NCBI RefSeq assembly: GCF_014203955.1
Contig: NZ_JACHKA010000001.1
Coordinates: forward strand, 434,001-498,000
Source of the DNA: Sphingobium lignivorans
GTDB lineage: Bacteria; Pseudomonadota; Alphaproteobacteria; Sphingomonadales; Sphingomonadaceae
Length of the DNA stretch: 64,000 bases
Direction of reading: 5' to 3'
Shown here in pieces: positions 36,333-45,216 of the stretch. Under the pieces are notes generated by a model that was not told where the DNA came from, searched no databases, and saw only the letters and a program-made list of their open reading frames with translations. A program made the translations under genes and the position numbers. Each line of letters starts with the position of its first letter. Within the stretch, counting starts at the first letter, position 1.

Positions 36333-37562
36333 ATGGCCCATCGCACCGATAGCGGGTCGCGGCGCGACACCCCGTCCGCCGCACCCGAGAAGCTGCCGCT
36401 CGGGCAGATCATCCTGCTCGCCGCGCTGACGGCAGTACTCCCCGCGTCGATCGATGGTCTCTCGCCTGCCCTGCCGGCGATTGCCGCCGCGCTCGATACC
36501 CGGGCCGCGCATGTGCCCGCGGCGATCAGCGCCTTCGTCATCAGCTTCGCCATTGCCCAGCTGCTGGGCGGCATGCTGGCCGATGCGCTGGGCCGTCGCC
36601 CGGTCGTGCTCGCCGGCCTTGCCATTTATGTGCTGGCCAGCGTCCTCGCCCTGTTCGCGACCAGCTTTCCCTTGCTGCTTGCGGCCCGCGCGCTGCAGGG
36701 GCTGGGCGCCGCCGCCGCCGTCCTCCTGGCGCGGACGATCGTGCGCGATCAGCTCCCGCGTGAGGCGGCGGGGCGGGCGCTGGCGCAGATCGGCATCTTC
36801 TTCTCCTGCACGCCCATCATCGCGCCGCTCATCAGCGGCGTGCTGGTGAGCGTGGGCGGATGGCGCGCGCCGCTGCTGGCCATGGCTGTGCTGGGCGTCG
36901 TCATCGGCGCCGCCAGCCTGCTGCGCCTTCCCGAGACGCTGGCGCGCGACAAGCGCCTGCCGTTTGATGGCCCGGGGCTGCTCGGCTCCTTCGCGCGCCT
37001 GTCCCGCTCGCCCGCGCTGCTGGCTTATGTGCTGGCCAATGCCTTCGCCTATAGTGGCATACTGCTTTTCTCGGCCGCTGCGCCGCAGGTCATGATCGAT
37101 CATATGGGGCTTGGCGCGCTCGATTATGCGCTGCTGTTCGCGCTCTCGACCATGGGCTTCATGGCGGGCAATGCGGCGTCCTTCCGGCTCGTGCGGCGGC
37201 AGGGCGTCGATGGCACGCTGCGCATTGGCGTGCCTTTCCAGCTCGCCGGCCCCATCGCCATGCTCGTGGCGACGCAGCTGTGGCCCAATGCGTGGGCAGC
37301 GCTGATCGTCCCGCAGATTCTCTACACCTTCGGCTGGGGCATCGTGCAGCCGCAGGCGCAGGCCGGTGCGCTCTCCACGCATCCTGAGAGCATCGGCCAG
37401 GCTTCCGCGCTGCTCGGCTTCGTGCAGCTCGCCATCGCGGCGATCATCGTGGCGGTCTTCTCGCGCCTCACTGGCGGCACTTCGCTCGCCCTGGCCCTCG
37501 GCATGGCCTTCTGCGGCGCCGGAGCGCTGCTGTGCGGCTGGCTGCTGGTCGGGCGGCGCTAG
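36333..37562 (+). CDS. MFS exporter, Bcr/CflA drug-resistance family
   Basis: A 409-aa inner-membrane antiporter with 12 predicted helices. The family-specific first helix and loop (VLPASIDGLSPALPAIAAAL) and motif A (LLGGMLADALGRRPVVLAGL) are clear, as are ARALQGLGAAAAVLLARTIV and RDQLPREAAGRALAQIG (motif C-like region). It should expel drugs or small metabolites in exchange for protons; the substrate is unknown. Starts 20 bp after the HhH gene, so the two may share a transcript. Convergent with the chemoreceptor. Confidence 0.88.
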   Translation: MAHRTDSGSRRDTPSAAPEKLPLGQIILLAALTAVLPASIDGLSPALPAIAAALDTRAAHVPAAISAFVISFAIAQLLGGMLADALGRRPVVLAGLAIYVLASVLALFATSFPLLLAARALQGLGAAAAVLLARTIVRDQLPREAAGRALAQIGIFFSCTPIIAPLISGVLVSVGGWRAPLLAMAVLGVVIGAASLLRLPETLARDKRLPFDGPGLLGSFARLSRSPALLAYVLANAFAYSGILLFSAAAPQVMIDHMGLGALDYALLFALSTMGFMAGNAASFRLVRRQGVDGTLRIGVPFQLAGPIAMLVATQLWPNAWAALIVPQILYTFGWGIVQPQAQAGALSTHPESIGQASALLGFVQLAIAAIIVAVFSRLTGGTSLALALGMAFCGAGALLCGWLLVGRR

Positions 37563-37598
37563 GGGGACAGCCGCGCCCAGGCTTCAGCCCTGCTCCTG

Positions 37599-39152
37599 TC
37601 AGGCCACGCGTTCGCGCTGCGGGAGCGGGGCGGGCTGGTCCGCTTCGGCCTGCGCGGCCGCCCGGCTGACCGGGTCCTCATAAGCGAGCTGGAGCACGCC
37701 CCAGTGGCGGCCCGCCACATGGATGGACGCGATCACCTGCTTGAGCAGCATGACGCCGCCCGTGGCGACCGGCCGGCGATAGGCCTTGAGGCAGAAGGGC
37801 TGCGTCATCTGGCATTGGTCGCGCGTGTCGGAGAAATTGAAGATCTGGCCGGCGCGCGAATATTCGAGGTTCCAGTCGATCTGGCCGGAACGCTGGGGCA
37901 GCGACCGCTCCGGCATGGCGACGGCGCCGAAGGCATTGCGGTCGGTGCAGCTCATGCCGAAGAAGCCCGGCAGGCTGCGGGCCTTCTCCTGCCACGGGCG
38001 CGCCGCGCGGGTGATGATCGGCTGGGCGGGATGCGCGTAGAGCGGCGGATCGCTCCCCGGCACCGGCTCATAATGGTCGCTGAGCATGGCCTCGGGCGTG
38101 ATCTCGCCGGCCGCGAGCGCGGCTTCCAGGCCCAGCACGATGCCCGCCGCCGCTTCCAGGCCGAACTGGATATAGGGCGAATCGGGCAGGTCGACGCCGC
38201 TTTCCGCCAGATACTGGAGCAGCAGGTTCGTGTCGTCACTGACCGAGGTCACGCGCGTGGAGAGCCGCTGCAGGCCGATCGCATTGTCGATCGAGGCGTC
38301 GGCAAGGTCGCTCAGCCCGCCCCGGATCTCGCCGATCGCGCCCAGGATGGAATGGACATTGCCCGAGACCGCCTCGCTGTTGTCGGACAGGCCGAGGATG
38401 AGGTCGCGCAGCCGGTCGACGAGCGCGCCGATCTCGCCGGACGCGCGATGCGCGTCATTGGCCTTCTCGCTGCCCGCCACGATGCGCGAGAGCATGGCCT
38501 CGGCCTCGCTGGTCAGCTCGCGGATGGAGCCTTCGATCTGCTGCGTGGCGAGCGCTGTTTCCTGCGCGAGCTTCTTGACCTCGCTGGCGACGACCGCGAA
38601 GCCCCGGCCGGCATCGCCCGCGCGCGCGGCCTCGATGGCGGCATTGAGCGCGAGGAGATTGGTTTGCCGGGCAATGGTGCTGATGATCTTGCTGGTATGG
38701 CCGACGCTGGAGAGCGCGTCGTTGAAGCTGCCCAGGCCGTGATGGATGCGGGAGACCTGCTCGATGAGTTCGAGCACATTCTGGGACGCGGAGCTGAGCT
38801 GCTGGCTGGAATCGTCCACCACGGCGCGCGCGGTGTCGGCCTGGGCGCGGGCGGCATCGACCTTCTTCTCCACCTGGTCGCTCGATTGGGCGAGGCCGAT
38901 CGCGGCTTCCTCCAGGGATTCGAGCATCGCGGCCTGATCGGTCACGCGGTCGGCGAGTTCGGCGATGTCGGCCTGCAGGTCGAGCGTCCGGAGGCCGAGG
39001 TCTCCGACATTCTCGACGGTGCGGATGATCGTGGTTTCCAGTTTGCTCGTCTGCGCCACGCTGCTGTGTCTGCCTGTTAGTCCCTGCCCCGGTTTCGCTA
39101 GATGAAAGCGGTTAACAGGCCCTTGTCCTTCCGCTTGCATAATATGCATCAT
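37599..39152 (-). CDS. Soluble methyl-accepting chemotaxis protein with C-terminal sensor domain
   Basis: A 517-aa receptor without membrane spans or HAMP domain. The N-terminal 70 residues lead into coiled coil. The signalling hairpin tip is [20 protein letters not shown], followed by [20 protein letters not shown]. After about residue 330 comes a sensor-like domain that in membrane receptors reads RHWGG/LQTYRRD; here [20 protein letters not shown] and [17 protein letters not shown]. Three Cys lie in [11 protein letters not shown] and [20 protein letters not shown], perhaps a redox or metal site. The start is uncertain (ATG 39152, with no SD; other in-frame ATGs at 39149 and 39140, or GTG near 39060). 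It presumably signals to CheA; no che genes are nearby. Confidence 0.85.
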   Translation of the reverse strand: MMHIMQAEGQGPVNRFHLAKPGQGLTGRHSSVAQTSKLETTIIRTVENVGDLGLRTLDLQADIAELADRVTDQAAMLESLEEAAIGLAQSSDQVEKKVDAARAQADTARAVVDDSSQQLSSASQNVLELIEQVSRIHHGLGSFNDALSSVGHTSKIISTIARQTNLLALNAAIEAARAGDAGRGFAVVASEVKKLAQETALATQQIEGSIRELTSEAEAMLSRIVAGSEKANDAHRASGEIGALVDRLRDLILGLSDNSEAVSGNVHSILGAIGEIRGGLSDLADASIDNAIGLQRLSTRVTSVSDDTNLLLQYLAESGVDLPDSPYIQFGLEAAAGIVLGLEAALAAGEITPEAMLSDHYEPVPGSDPPLYAHPAQPIITRAARPWQEKARSLPGFFGMSCTDRNAFGAVAMPERSLPQRSGQIDWNLEYSRAGQIFNFSDTRDQCQMTQPFCLKAYRRPVATGGVMLLKQVIASIHVAGRHWGVLQLAYEDPVSRAAAQAEADQPAPLPQRERVA

Positions 39153-39229
39153 GAGGCGGCGGGGCGGGTGCTGGCCAGCGCCGCGTCAGAACGACATGGC
39201 CGGCTTCGCGTCGGCCGGAAAGGGAGCGG

Positions 39230-40153
39230 ATGACGATCGAGATGGAGACCGTGGCGGAGGGGCTCGAGTTTCCGGAAGGGCCCATCGCCTGCGCGGACGG
39301 ATCGGTGCTGCTGGTGGAGATCGCGCGGCAGACCCTGACCCGCGTGCGGCCGGACGGCACGGTGGAGATCGTCGCGCATCTGGGCGGGGGGCCCAATGGC
39401 GCCGCCATCGGCCCGGACGGCGCCGTCTATGTCGTCAACAATGGCGGCGCGCTCGAATTCCCGGAAGGGTGGAAGGAGGCCGGCAAGCTCGGCCTGCCCG
39501 CGCATTATGAGGGCGGCTATGTCCAGCGGGTCGATCTCGCGACCGGCGCTGTCACGCGGCTCTACGACAATTGCGACGGCAAGCCGCTCAATGCGCCCAA
39601 CGACATCGTGTTCGATGCCGCCGGCGGCATGTGGTTCACCTGCTTCGGCTTCTCGGACGGGGAGACGCGGCGGCTGGGCGGGGTCTATTATGCCAGGCCG
39701 GACGGCTCGGCGATCACGCGCTGGCGCTCCGAGCAGATCTCGCCCAACGGCATCGGCCTCTCGCCGGACGGCCGGATGCTCTACTGGGCGGATTCCATGC
39801 TCCAGCGGCTCTGGTCGCTGGATATTCTGGAGCCCGGCGTGGTCGCGCCGGAAGCGGGCCATGACAGCGGCGCGATCCTCACCAACCTGCCCGGCATGCA
39901 GTGGTTCGACAGCCTGGCCGTCGAGGCGGGCGGCAAGGTCGCGGTCGCGACCCTGTTCAATGGCGGCATCACGCTGGTCGATCCGGCCGACGGCAGCGTG
40001 GCGCATATCCCCGTGCCCGATCCCATCGCCACCAACATCTGCTTCGGCGGCGCGGACATGCGCACGGCCTGGATCACCGGATCGGCGACGGGCAAGCTCT
40101 TCCGCTGCCGCTGGCCCCGGCCGGGCCTGCGCCTCAATTTTCAGGCGGTCTGA
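39230..40153 (+). CDS. SMP-30/gluconolactonase-like protein
   Basis: A 307-aa six-bladed beta-propeller of the SMP-30/LRE family. Blade motifs include AEGLEFPEGPIACADGSVLL, PDGAVYVVNNGGALEFPEGW, APNDIVFDAAGGMWFTCFGF, ISPNGIGLSPDGRMLYWADS and LPGMQWFDSLAVEAGGKVAV. Metal ligands at the central channel (Glu of FPEGP, Asn of NAPND and SPNGIG, Asp of WADS) are present. Such enzymes hydrolyse sugar lactones. SD GGGAGCGG precedes ATG 39230. The last 20 bp overlap the 3' end of the convergent membrane gene. Confidence 0.88.
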   Translation: MTIEMETVAEGLEFPEGPIACADGSVLLVEIARQTLTRVRPDGTVEIVAHLGGGPNGAAIGPDGAVYVVNNGGALEFPEGWKEAGKLGLPAHYEGGYVQRVDLATGAVTRLYDNCDGKPLNAPNDIVFDAAGGMWFTCFGFSDGETRRLGGVYYARPDGSAITRWRSEQISPNGIGLSPDGRMLYWADSMLQRLWSLDILEPGVVAPEAGHDSGAILTNLPGMQWFDSLAVEAGGKVAVATLFNGGITLVDPADGSVAHIPVPDPIATNICFGGADMRTAWITGSATGKLFRCRWPRPGLRLNFQAV

Positions 40154-40553
40154 CCGGCCGGCGCGGCGCCGGCGCGCCGGGAAAGGCAATGAGCGCGGGG
40201 AGCAGGGCGAAGATCACTTGCCCGGCAAGGCCGATCCAGCCCGGCGTGCGCAGGAGGTCGGCCGCCCATGCGGCAGGATCGCGCCCTTCGAGCAGCAGCG
40301 CCAGCCCCGCGTCCGCCGCCATCAGCAGCACGAAGGCGATCGCCCCCATGCCGAGCGCCGCCGGCACGCCCATGCCGCGCTGGCGCACGATCCGCCGCGC
40401 CACATAGCCGCTCGCGGCCAGCATGAGCGGCAGCTCGATCAGCACCGCACTCGTCGCATCGGTCGCGGGCGAAAGCCAGATCGCCCGCATCGTCCCCAGC
40501 AGGAAGCCCAGGACGAAGATCACGCCGAAATAATTGAACGCCGGAAGGATCAT
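40134..40553 (-). CDS. Small integral membrane protein
   Basis: A 139-aa protein with four likely membrane helices (FNYFGVIFVLGFLLGTMRAI, LIELPLMLAASGYVARRIVR, MGVPAALGMGAIAFVLLMAA, WIGLAGQVIFALLPALIAF) and a short Pro/Arg-rich tail. No enzymatic motif was recognised. ATG 40553 has GGAAGG upstream. It overlaps the SMP-30 gene tail to tail by 20 bp. Confidence 0.75.
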   Translation of the reverse strand: MILPAFNYFGVIFVLGFLLGTMRAIWLSPATDATSAVLIELPLMLAASGYVARRIVRQRGMGVPAALGMGAIAFVLLMAADAGLALLLEGRDPAAWAADLLRTPGWIGLAGQVIFALLPALIAFPGAPAPRRPVRPPEN

Positions 40554-40666
40554 GCGCCCCTTCTAAGCAGCGCAGGCAAAACCGGACAACCGCCGTGCGC
40601 GATCCATGCCGAAAAAAGGGACAGGACGGGACACGATGAAAACGAGAGGTCATCTCGTCCTCCCAT

Positions 40667-40779
40667 CGTCATTCCCGCGCACGCGGGAATCCAGCTTAGC
40701 GACGTTGCGATGAAGCGCTGCCGCAGCCTCGGTTTCGCGCCGCGAGGGTGACTGGATTCCCGCGTGCGCGGGAATGACG
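40667..40779. repeat. REPIN-like inverted pair of 28-bp palindromic units
   Basis: Two 28-bp units at 40667-40694 (begins CGTCATTCCCGCG) and 40752-40779 are perfect reverse complements of each other across 57 bp. Each is itself an imperfect hairpin around ATTCCCGCG-CA-CGCGGGAAT. This matches the organisation of REP doublets (REPINs) and the widespread TCATTCCCGCG...GCGGGAATCCAG dispersed repeats of proteobacteria. It sits in a 359-bp gene-free gap (40554-40912), otherwise empty. Confidence 0.8.
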
Positions 40780-40912
40780 GGAAATGGGAGTGTTATTTCT
40801 GCTCCCACAACAATTCAGCCTTTCAGGACACCACAACATTGCGGACGTTACCGCTGGCCATTCTCTTACGGAAGACGATGCGCTTTCCTTCCCGGACGAA
40901 GCGCGTCCCCGC

Positions 40913-41836
40913 TCAGTGCCACGCCCCCACGAGCGCCAGCACGACCCCGGTGACGACCAGCGCCAGCCCTGCCACTTCGCTGCGCCGGAGCGGCTCGCGC
41001 AGGTAGAAATGGGCGAAGCTCAGCGTGAAGAGCACTTCCACTTGCCCCACGATCCGCACCAGCGCCACCGGGGCGCTGGCGAAGCCGGTGAACCAGCAGG
41101 CCGAGCCGAGCGAGGAGAGCAGGCCGACCTGTCCGGAGATGCGCCAGCTGGTGAACACCGCGCGCACCTGCAGGGGCTCGCGCCAGATCAGCCAGGCGCC
41201 CTGCATCAGCGTCTGCAGGGTCACGGTCACGGCCAGCACGATCAGCGCGGCGGAAATGGTGTCGGTGGTCGGCACTTCCATCGTCGCGCGCCGCACGCCC
41301 ACGGCGGTGAAGGCGAAGAACAGGCCGGAGGCGATGCCGTAGCGCGCCGCCGGATGGCCGAGCGCGCGCAGGAAGTCCGCGGCGCTCATCCGCCGTCCGC
41401 CGGTGGAGAGGATCATCACGCCCGCCACGCCCGCGCCGATGCCCGCCCAGGCCAGCAGGCCGAGCCGTTCGCCGAGCAGGGCCCAGGAGAGCAGGGCGCC
41501 CTGCGCCGCTTCCGTCTTGGAATAAGCGGTGCCGACGACGAAATTATGCTCGCGAAAGGCCATCAGCAGCAGGTTGGTGGCGATGATCTGGGCCAGCCCC
41601 GCCGCCGCGCTGAACATCAGCAGGCGCCCGCCCGGCATGGGCAGGGCACCGCCATGGACGATCGCGTGATAGCCCAGCGCCAGCAGCAGCGCGAAGGGCA
41701 GGCCGTAAAGATAGCGCACGAGCCCGGCGGCGTTGACGGAGAGGCTTTGCCCCACCCGTCGCTGGACGGCCGTGCGCCAGGCCTGCAGCGCGGCGGCGGC
41801 GAGCGTGGCGGGCAGCCAGATGAACGAATGGATCAG
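40913..41836 (-). CDS. DMT (EamA-like) permease, probable CTG start
   Basis: A 307-aa protein with ten predicted helices in the drug/metabolite transporter layout. It begins IHSFIWLPATLAAAALQAWR and contains RYLYGLPFALLLALGYHAIV, NFVVGTAYSKTEAAQGALLS, VRIVGQVEVLFTLSFAHFYL and the final EVAGLALVVTGVVLALVGAW. No ATG, GTG or TTG occurs in frame at the right place. CTG at 41836 immediately before ATCCATTCG lies 7 bp after GCGGAG, a good SD, so a CTG start is the simplest reading. Substrate unknown. The open frame extends far upstream as a shadow. Confidence 0.78.
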   Translation of the reverse strand: MIHSFIWLPATLAAAALQAWRTAVQRRVGQSLSVNAAGLVRYLYGLPFALLLALGYHAIVHGGALPMPGGRLLMFSAAAGLAQIIATNLLLMAFREHNFVVGTAYSKTEAAQGALLSWALLGERLGLLAWAGIGAGVAGVMILSTGGRRMSAADFLRALGHPAARYGIASGLFFAFTAVGVRRATMEVPTTDTISAALIVLAVTVTLQTLMQGAWLIWREPLQVRAVFTSWRISGQVGLLSSLGSACWFTGFASAPVALVRIVGQVEVLFTLSFAHFYLREPLRRSEVAGLALVVTGVVLALVGAWH

Positions 41837-41992
41837 AAGACGCTCCGCAAGGAGAGGGGAGGAGGGCGCGCACGAATGGCGGCCCGGCGGGATTAATGCG
41901 ATGCGCTCTCCTATCCGGCGGCGCGGGGGAATCAATGGCTGGCGCGCAGTCCGCGCTTGCCCCGCCCGGGCGATCCGTCGCACAGAGGGACG

Positions 41993-43201
41993 ATGATCGC
42001 TCATCTTCGCTGGGTCCTGCCCCTGCTCTGCTGCGCCGGTGCCGCCACCGCCGCCATGGCTTCCACCGCCGCCGCCCCGCCACCCGCAGACGCCGCGCGC
42101 GTCTGGGCGGCCTTCGATCGCGCGGGTATCCGCGCTTCCGATGCGTCCGGCCTCGCCGATCGCAGGACCGGCCGGTCCGTCACGGCGGATGACGCGGCGC
42201 GCATCGCGTCGGTCTCCAAGCTGGCGGTCGCGCTCGGCGTCATGCGCCTTGTCGAGGCGGGCCGGCTCGATCTCGATGAGGATGTTTCCGTGCGGCTCGG
42301 CTGGCCGCTGCGCCATCCCGGCTTCCCGGACCAGCCGGTGACGCTGCGGGCGCTCCTCTCGCACACCGCCGGCATTCGCGACGGGATCGATTATGCCTTG
42401 CCGCTCGACGCGGATCTGGAAAGCGAGATGCGCCGCCCGGAAGCCTGGGACGCCGCTCACGGCCCCGCGGCGGGCTTCTACACATACAGCAATCTCAATT
42501 TCCCGGTCATCGCGGCGGTCATGGAAGCGGCGACGGGCAAGCGCTTCGATGTGTTGATGAAGGAGGAAGTCTTCGCGCCGCTCGGCATTGACGCCTGTTT
42601 CAACTGGACGACCTGCAGCGACGATGCGGTCGCGCGCGGCGTCGTGCTCTATGATGGCGAGGGGCAGGCGCTGCGGGACGACAATGGCGGCGTCCGCCCC
42701 GCCTGCGGCGCGATTCCGGCGCGGGACGGCTCCTGCGACGTCGCGACGTATCGGCTCGGCCGGCAAGGCGCCTTCTTCTCCCCGCAGGGCGGCATGCGCA
42801 TTTCTGTGAAGGGCCTCGCGCGGATCGGCCAGCTGCTGCTCGGCGCGGTTCCGGAGTATCTGCCCGCCGCGCGGATCGCCGAGATGATGCAGCCCCAGTG
42901 GCGCTATGATGGCCGCAACGGGGACATCGAGAATGGCTATCCCTGCGCCCTCGGCCTCGGCGTCATGATCCTCGCCTTGCCGGACCAGCTGGCCGTCTGC
43001 CGCGACGATCCCTTCGGCGATGGCCGCACGCGCATCGGCCATAGCGGCGAGGCCTATGGCCTGCGCTCGGGCCTGTGGGTCGATCCGCAGGGCGGGGAAG
43101 GCGTCTCCTTCTTCGTCACCGCGCTGCCCGCCGACACGCCCCGGGGGCGCACGGCCTTCACGCTGGCCGAGGAGGACATGATCGCCCGCGCCCGGCGCTG
43201 A
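41993..43201 (+). CDS. Exported serine hydrolase, beta-lactamase/class C-like
   Basis: A 402-aa periplasmic enzyme. The signal peptide is LRWVLPLLCCAGAATAAMAS. Catalytic SxxK is SVSK in ARIASVSKLAVALGVMRLVE, the YxN motif is FYTYSNLNFPVIAAVMEAAT, and the third motif appears as GHSGEAYGLRSGLWVDPQGG. SHTAGIRDGIDYALP is also typical of DD-peptidase/esterase-type members. Four Cys in the middle (ACFNWTTCSDD, ACGAIPARDGSCDVAT) may form disulfides. ATG 41993 follows AGAGGGA; the longer frame to 41957 is disfavoured. True beta-lactamase activity is not implied. Confidence 0.87.
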   Translation: MIAHLRWVLPLLCCAGAATAAMASTAAAPPPADAARVWAAFDRAGIRASDASGLADRRTGRSVTADDAARIASVSKLAVALGVMRLVEAGRLDLDEDVSVRLGWPLRHPGFPDQPVTLRALLSHTAGIRDGIDYALPLDADLESEMRRPEAWDAAHGPAAGFYTYSNLNFPVIAAVMEAATGKRFDVLMKEEVFAPLGIDACFNWTTCSDDAVARGVVLYDGEGQALRDDNGGVRPACGAIPARDGSCDVATYRLGRQGAFFSPQGGMRISVKGLARIGQLLLGAVPEYLPAARIAEMMQPQWRYDGRNGDIENGYPCALGLGVMILALPDQLAVCRDDPFGDGRTRIGHSGEAYGLRSGLWVDPQGGEGVSFFVTALPADTPRGRTAFTLAEEDMIARARR

Positions 43202-43230
43202 GGCGGTTGCTCAGCCCGGCGCGGCGCGCC

Positions 43231-44754
43231 TCATGCCTTCTCCAGCAGCCCTTCCTTGGCGATCTTCTCGCGCCAGACGAGCGGGGCGAGCTGGTGGACA
43301 TTGTTGCCTTCGCTGTCCACGGCCACGGTCACGGGGAAGTCCTTCACCTCGAATTCGTAGATCGCTTCCATGCCGAGATCGGCGAAGCCCACGACCTTGC
43401 TGCCCTTGATGGCCCGCGCCACCAGATAGGCTGCGCCGCCCACGGCCATCAGATAAGCGCTCTGCGCGTCCTTGATCGCGGCGGTTGCCGCCGGGCCGCG
43501 CTCGGCCTTGCCCACGCAGGCGAGCAGGCCCTGATCGAGCATCATGCGCATGAAGCTGTCCATGCGGGTTGCGGTGGTGGGGCCGGCGGGGCCGACCACT
43601 TCCTCGCCGACCGGATCGACCGGGCCGACATAATAAATGACACGCCCCCGGAAATCGACCGGCAGTTCCTCGCCCTTCGCCAGCATGTCCTGGATGCGCT
43701 TGTGCGCGGCATCGCGCCCGGTGAGCATCTTGCCGCTCAGCAGGATGCGGTCGCCCTGCTTCCAGCTGCGCACCATTTCCGGCGTCAGCGTGTCGAGGTC
43801 GACGCGGATCGCCGCGCTGTCCGGGGCCCAGTCGACCTTGGGCCACTCGTCGAGCTTCGGCGCTTCCAGATAGGCGGGGCCCGAGCCATCGAGGCTGAAA
43901 TGCGCATGGCGGGTCGCCGCGCAATTGGGGATCATCGCGACCGGCTTGGAGGCGGCGTGGCACGGCGCGTCGAGGATCTTCACGTCGAGGATGGTGGCAA
44001 GGCCGCCCAGCCCCTGCGCGCCGATGCCGAGCGCATTGACCTTGTCGAAGATCTCGATGCGCAGCGCCTCGAGATCATTCTGCGGCCCGCGCTCCTTGAG
44101 CAGGCTCATGTCGATCTGCTCCATCAGCGCCTTCTTGGCGAGCAGCACGGCATGCTCCGCCGTGCCGCCGATGCCGATGCCGAGCATGCCCGGCGGGCAC
44201 CAGCCGGCGCCCATCTGCGGGATCATCTCCAGCACCCAGTCGACGATATTGTCGCTGGGGTTCATCATCTTGAACTTGGACTTGTTCTCGGAGCCGCCGC
44301 CCTTGGCCGCCACGTCCACATGCACATGATGCCCCGGCACCATCTCGACATGCAGCACGCAGGGCGTATTGTCCTTCGTGTTGCGGCGCGTGAAGGCGGG
44401 GTCGGCGAGCACGGAGGCGCGCAGCTTGTTCCGGGGGTTGAGATAGGCGCGGCGCACGCCCTCGTCGACGATCTCCTGCAGCGACTTGCTGGTGTCGTCG
44501 AGGCGGCAATCCATGCCCCATTTCACGAACACGTTGACGATGCCGGTGTCCTGGCAGATCGGCCGGTGGCCTTCCGCGCACATGCGGCTGTTGGTCAGGA
44601 TCTGCGCGATCGCGTCCTTCGCGGCCGGGCCTTGCTCGGCCTCATAGGCCGCGCCGAGTGCCCGGATATAGTCCATCGGGTGGTAATAGCTGATATACTG
44701 AAGCGCGTCGGCGACGCTTTCGATGAGATCGGCGGTCTTGATGGTCACGGTCAT
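43231..44754 (-). CDS. Class I [4Fe-4S] fumarate hydratase
   Basis: A 507-aa enzyme of the citric-acid cycle (fumarate plus water to malate). The alpha-like half carries ICQDTGIVNVFVKWGMDCRL, NTPCVLHVEMVPGHHVHVDV and MGAGWCPPGMLGIGIGGTAE. IPNCAATRHAHFSLDGSGPA supplies the third cluster Cys. The beta-like half has GDRILLSGKMLTGRDAAHKR and VGPVDPVGEEVVGPAGPTTA, so both halves are fused as in FumA/FumB-type proteins. Predicted Fe-S ligands are the Cys in CQDTG, WCPPG and NCAATRH. ATG 44754 is used; the open frame to 44877 is not. Oxygen-labile by family. Monocistronic. Confidence 0.94.
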   Translation of the reverse strand: MTVTIKTADLIESVADALQYISYYHPMDYIRALGAAYEAEQGPAAKDAIAQILTNSRMCAEGHRPICQDTGIVNVFVKWGMDCRLDDTSKSLQEIVDEGVRRAYLNPRNKLRASVLADPAFTRRNTKDNTPCVLHVEMVPGHHVHVDVAAKGGGSENKSKFKMMNPSDNIVDWVLEMIPQMGAGWCPPGMLGIGIGGTAEHAVLLAKKALMEQIDMSLLKERGPQNDLEALRIEIFDKVNALGIGAQGLGGLATILDVKILDAPCHAASKPVAMIPNCAATRHAHFSLDGSGPAYLEAPKLDEWPKVDWAPDSAAIRVDLDTLTPEMVRSWKQGDRILLSGKMLTGRDAAHKRIQDMLAKGEELPVDFRGRVIYYVGPVDPVGEEVVGPAGPTTATRMDSFMRMMLDQGLLACVGKAERGPAATAAIKDAQSAYLMAVGGAAYLVARAIKGSKVVGFADLGMEAIYEFEVKDFPVTVAVDSEGNNVHQLAPLVWREKIAKEGLLEKA

Positions 44755-44934
44755 GGCGCTTGGCGGGCTCCCGGCAGGACGGCGGAACAGGGCGGACGGG
44801 CGGGCTATACGCCATTGCCCGGAGGTGACAAGATGCCGGAACGCTTGCGTTCCATCTGTATTGCTGCGATAACACACGTGGACGGCCCGGCGCCTGCCCC
44901 GTCCGTCGCGAAGGCATCAGGAGAGCGGAACGCC

Positions 44935-45186
44935 ATGGGACGTGTTATCGGCACCATCATCGTCGGGTTCATCGTGGGCGTGCTTGCGCGGTTCTTCTAT
45001 CCCGGGCCCGTGCCCATGGGCTTTGTCGGCAGCGTGCTGCTCGGCATCTGCGGGTCGCTGGTCGGCGGGTTCGTGCCGCGCCTGTTCAGCGGCAACCGCT
45101 CGACGGCGCCATTCGAGCCGGCCGGGATGGTGGGCTCGGTACTGGGCGCCATTCTCGTGATCTTCCTGGTGCGCGCGCTGTCCTGA
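44935..45186 (+). CDS. GlsB/YeaQ/YmgE-type small membrane protein
   Basis: An 83-aa Gly-rich membrane protein with three helices: GRVIGTIIVGFIVGVLARFF, GFVGSVLLGICGSLVGGFV and MVGSVLGAILVIFLVRALS. This is the transglycosylase-associated/GlsB family linked to general stress response. ATG 44935 follows AGGAG. The open frame back to 43075 is antisense shadow of fumarase. Confidence 0.85.
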   Translation: MGRVIGTIIVGFIVGVLARFFYPGPVPMGFVGSVLLGICGSLVGGFVPRLFSGNRSTAPFEPAGMVGSVLGAILVIFLVRALS

Positions 45187-45216
45187 TCGCGCGTTTCCGG
45201 TCGGGGTGCGTGCGCT

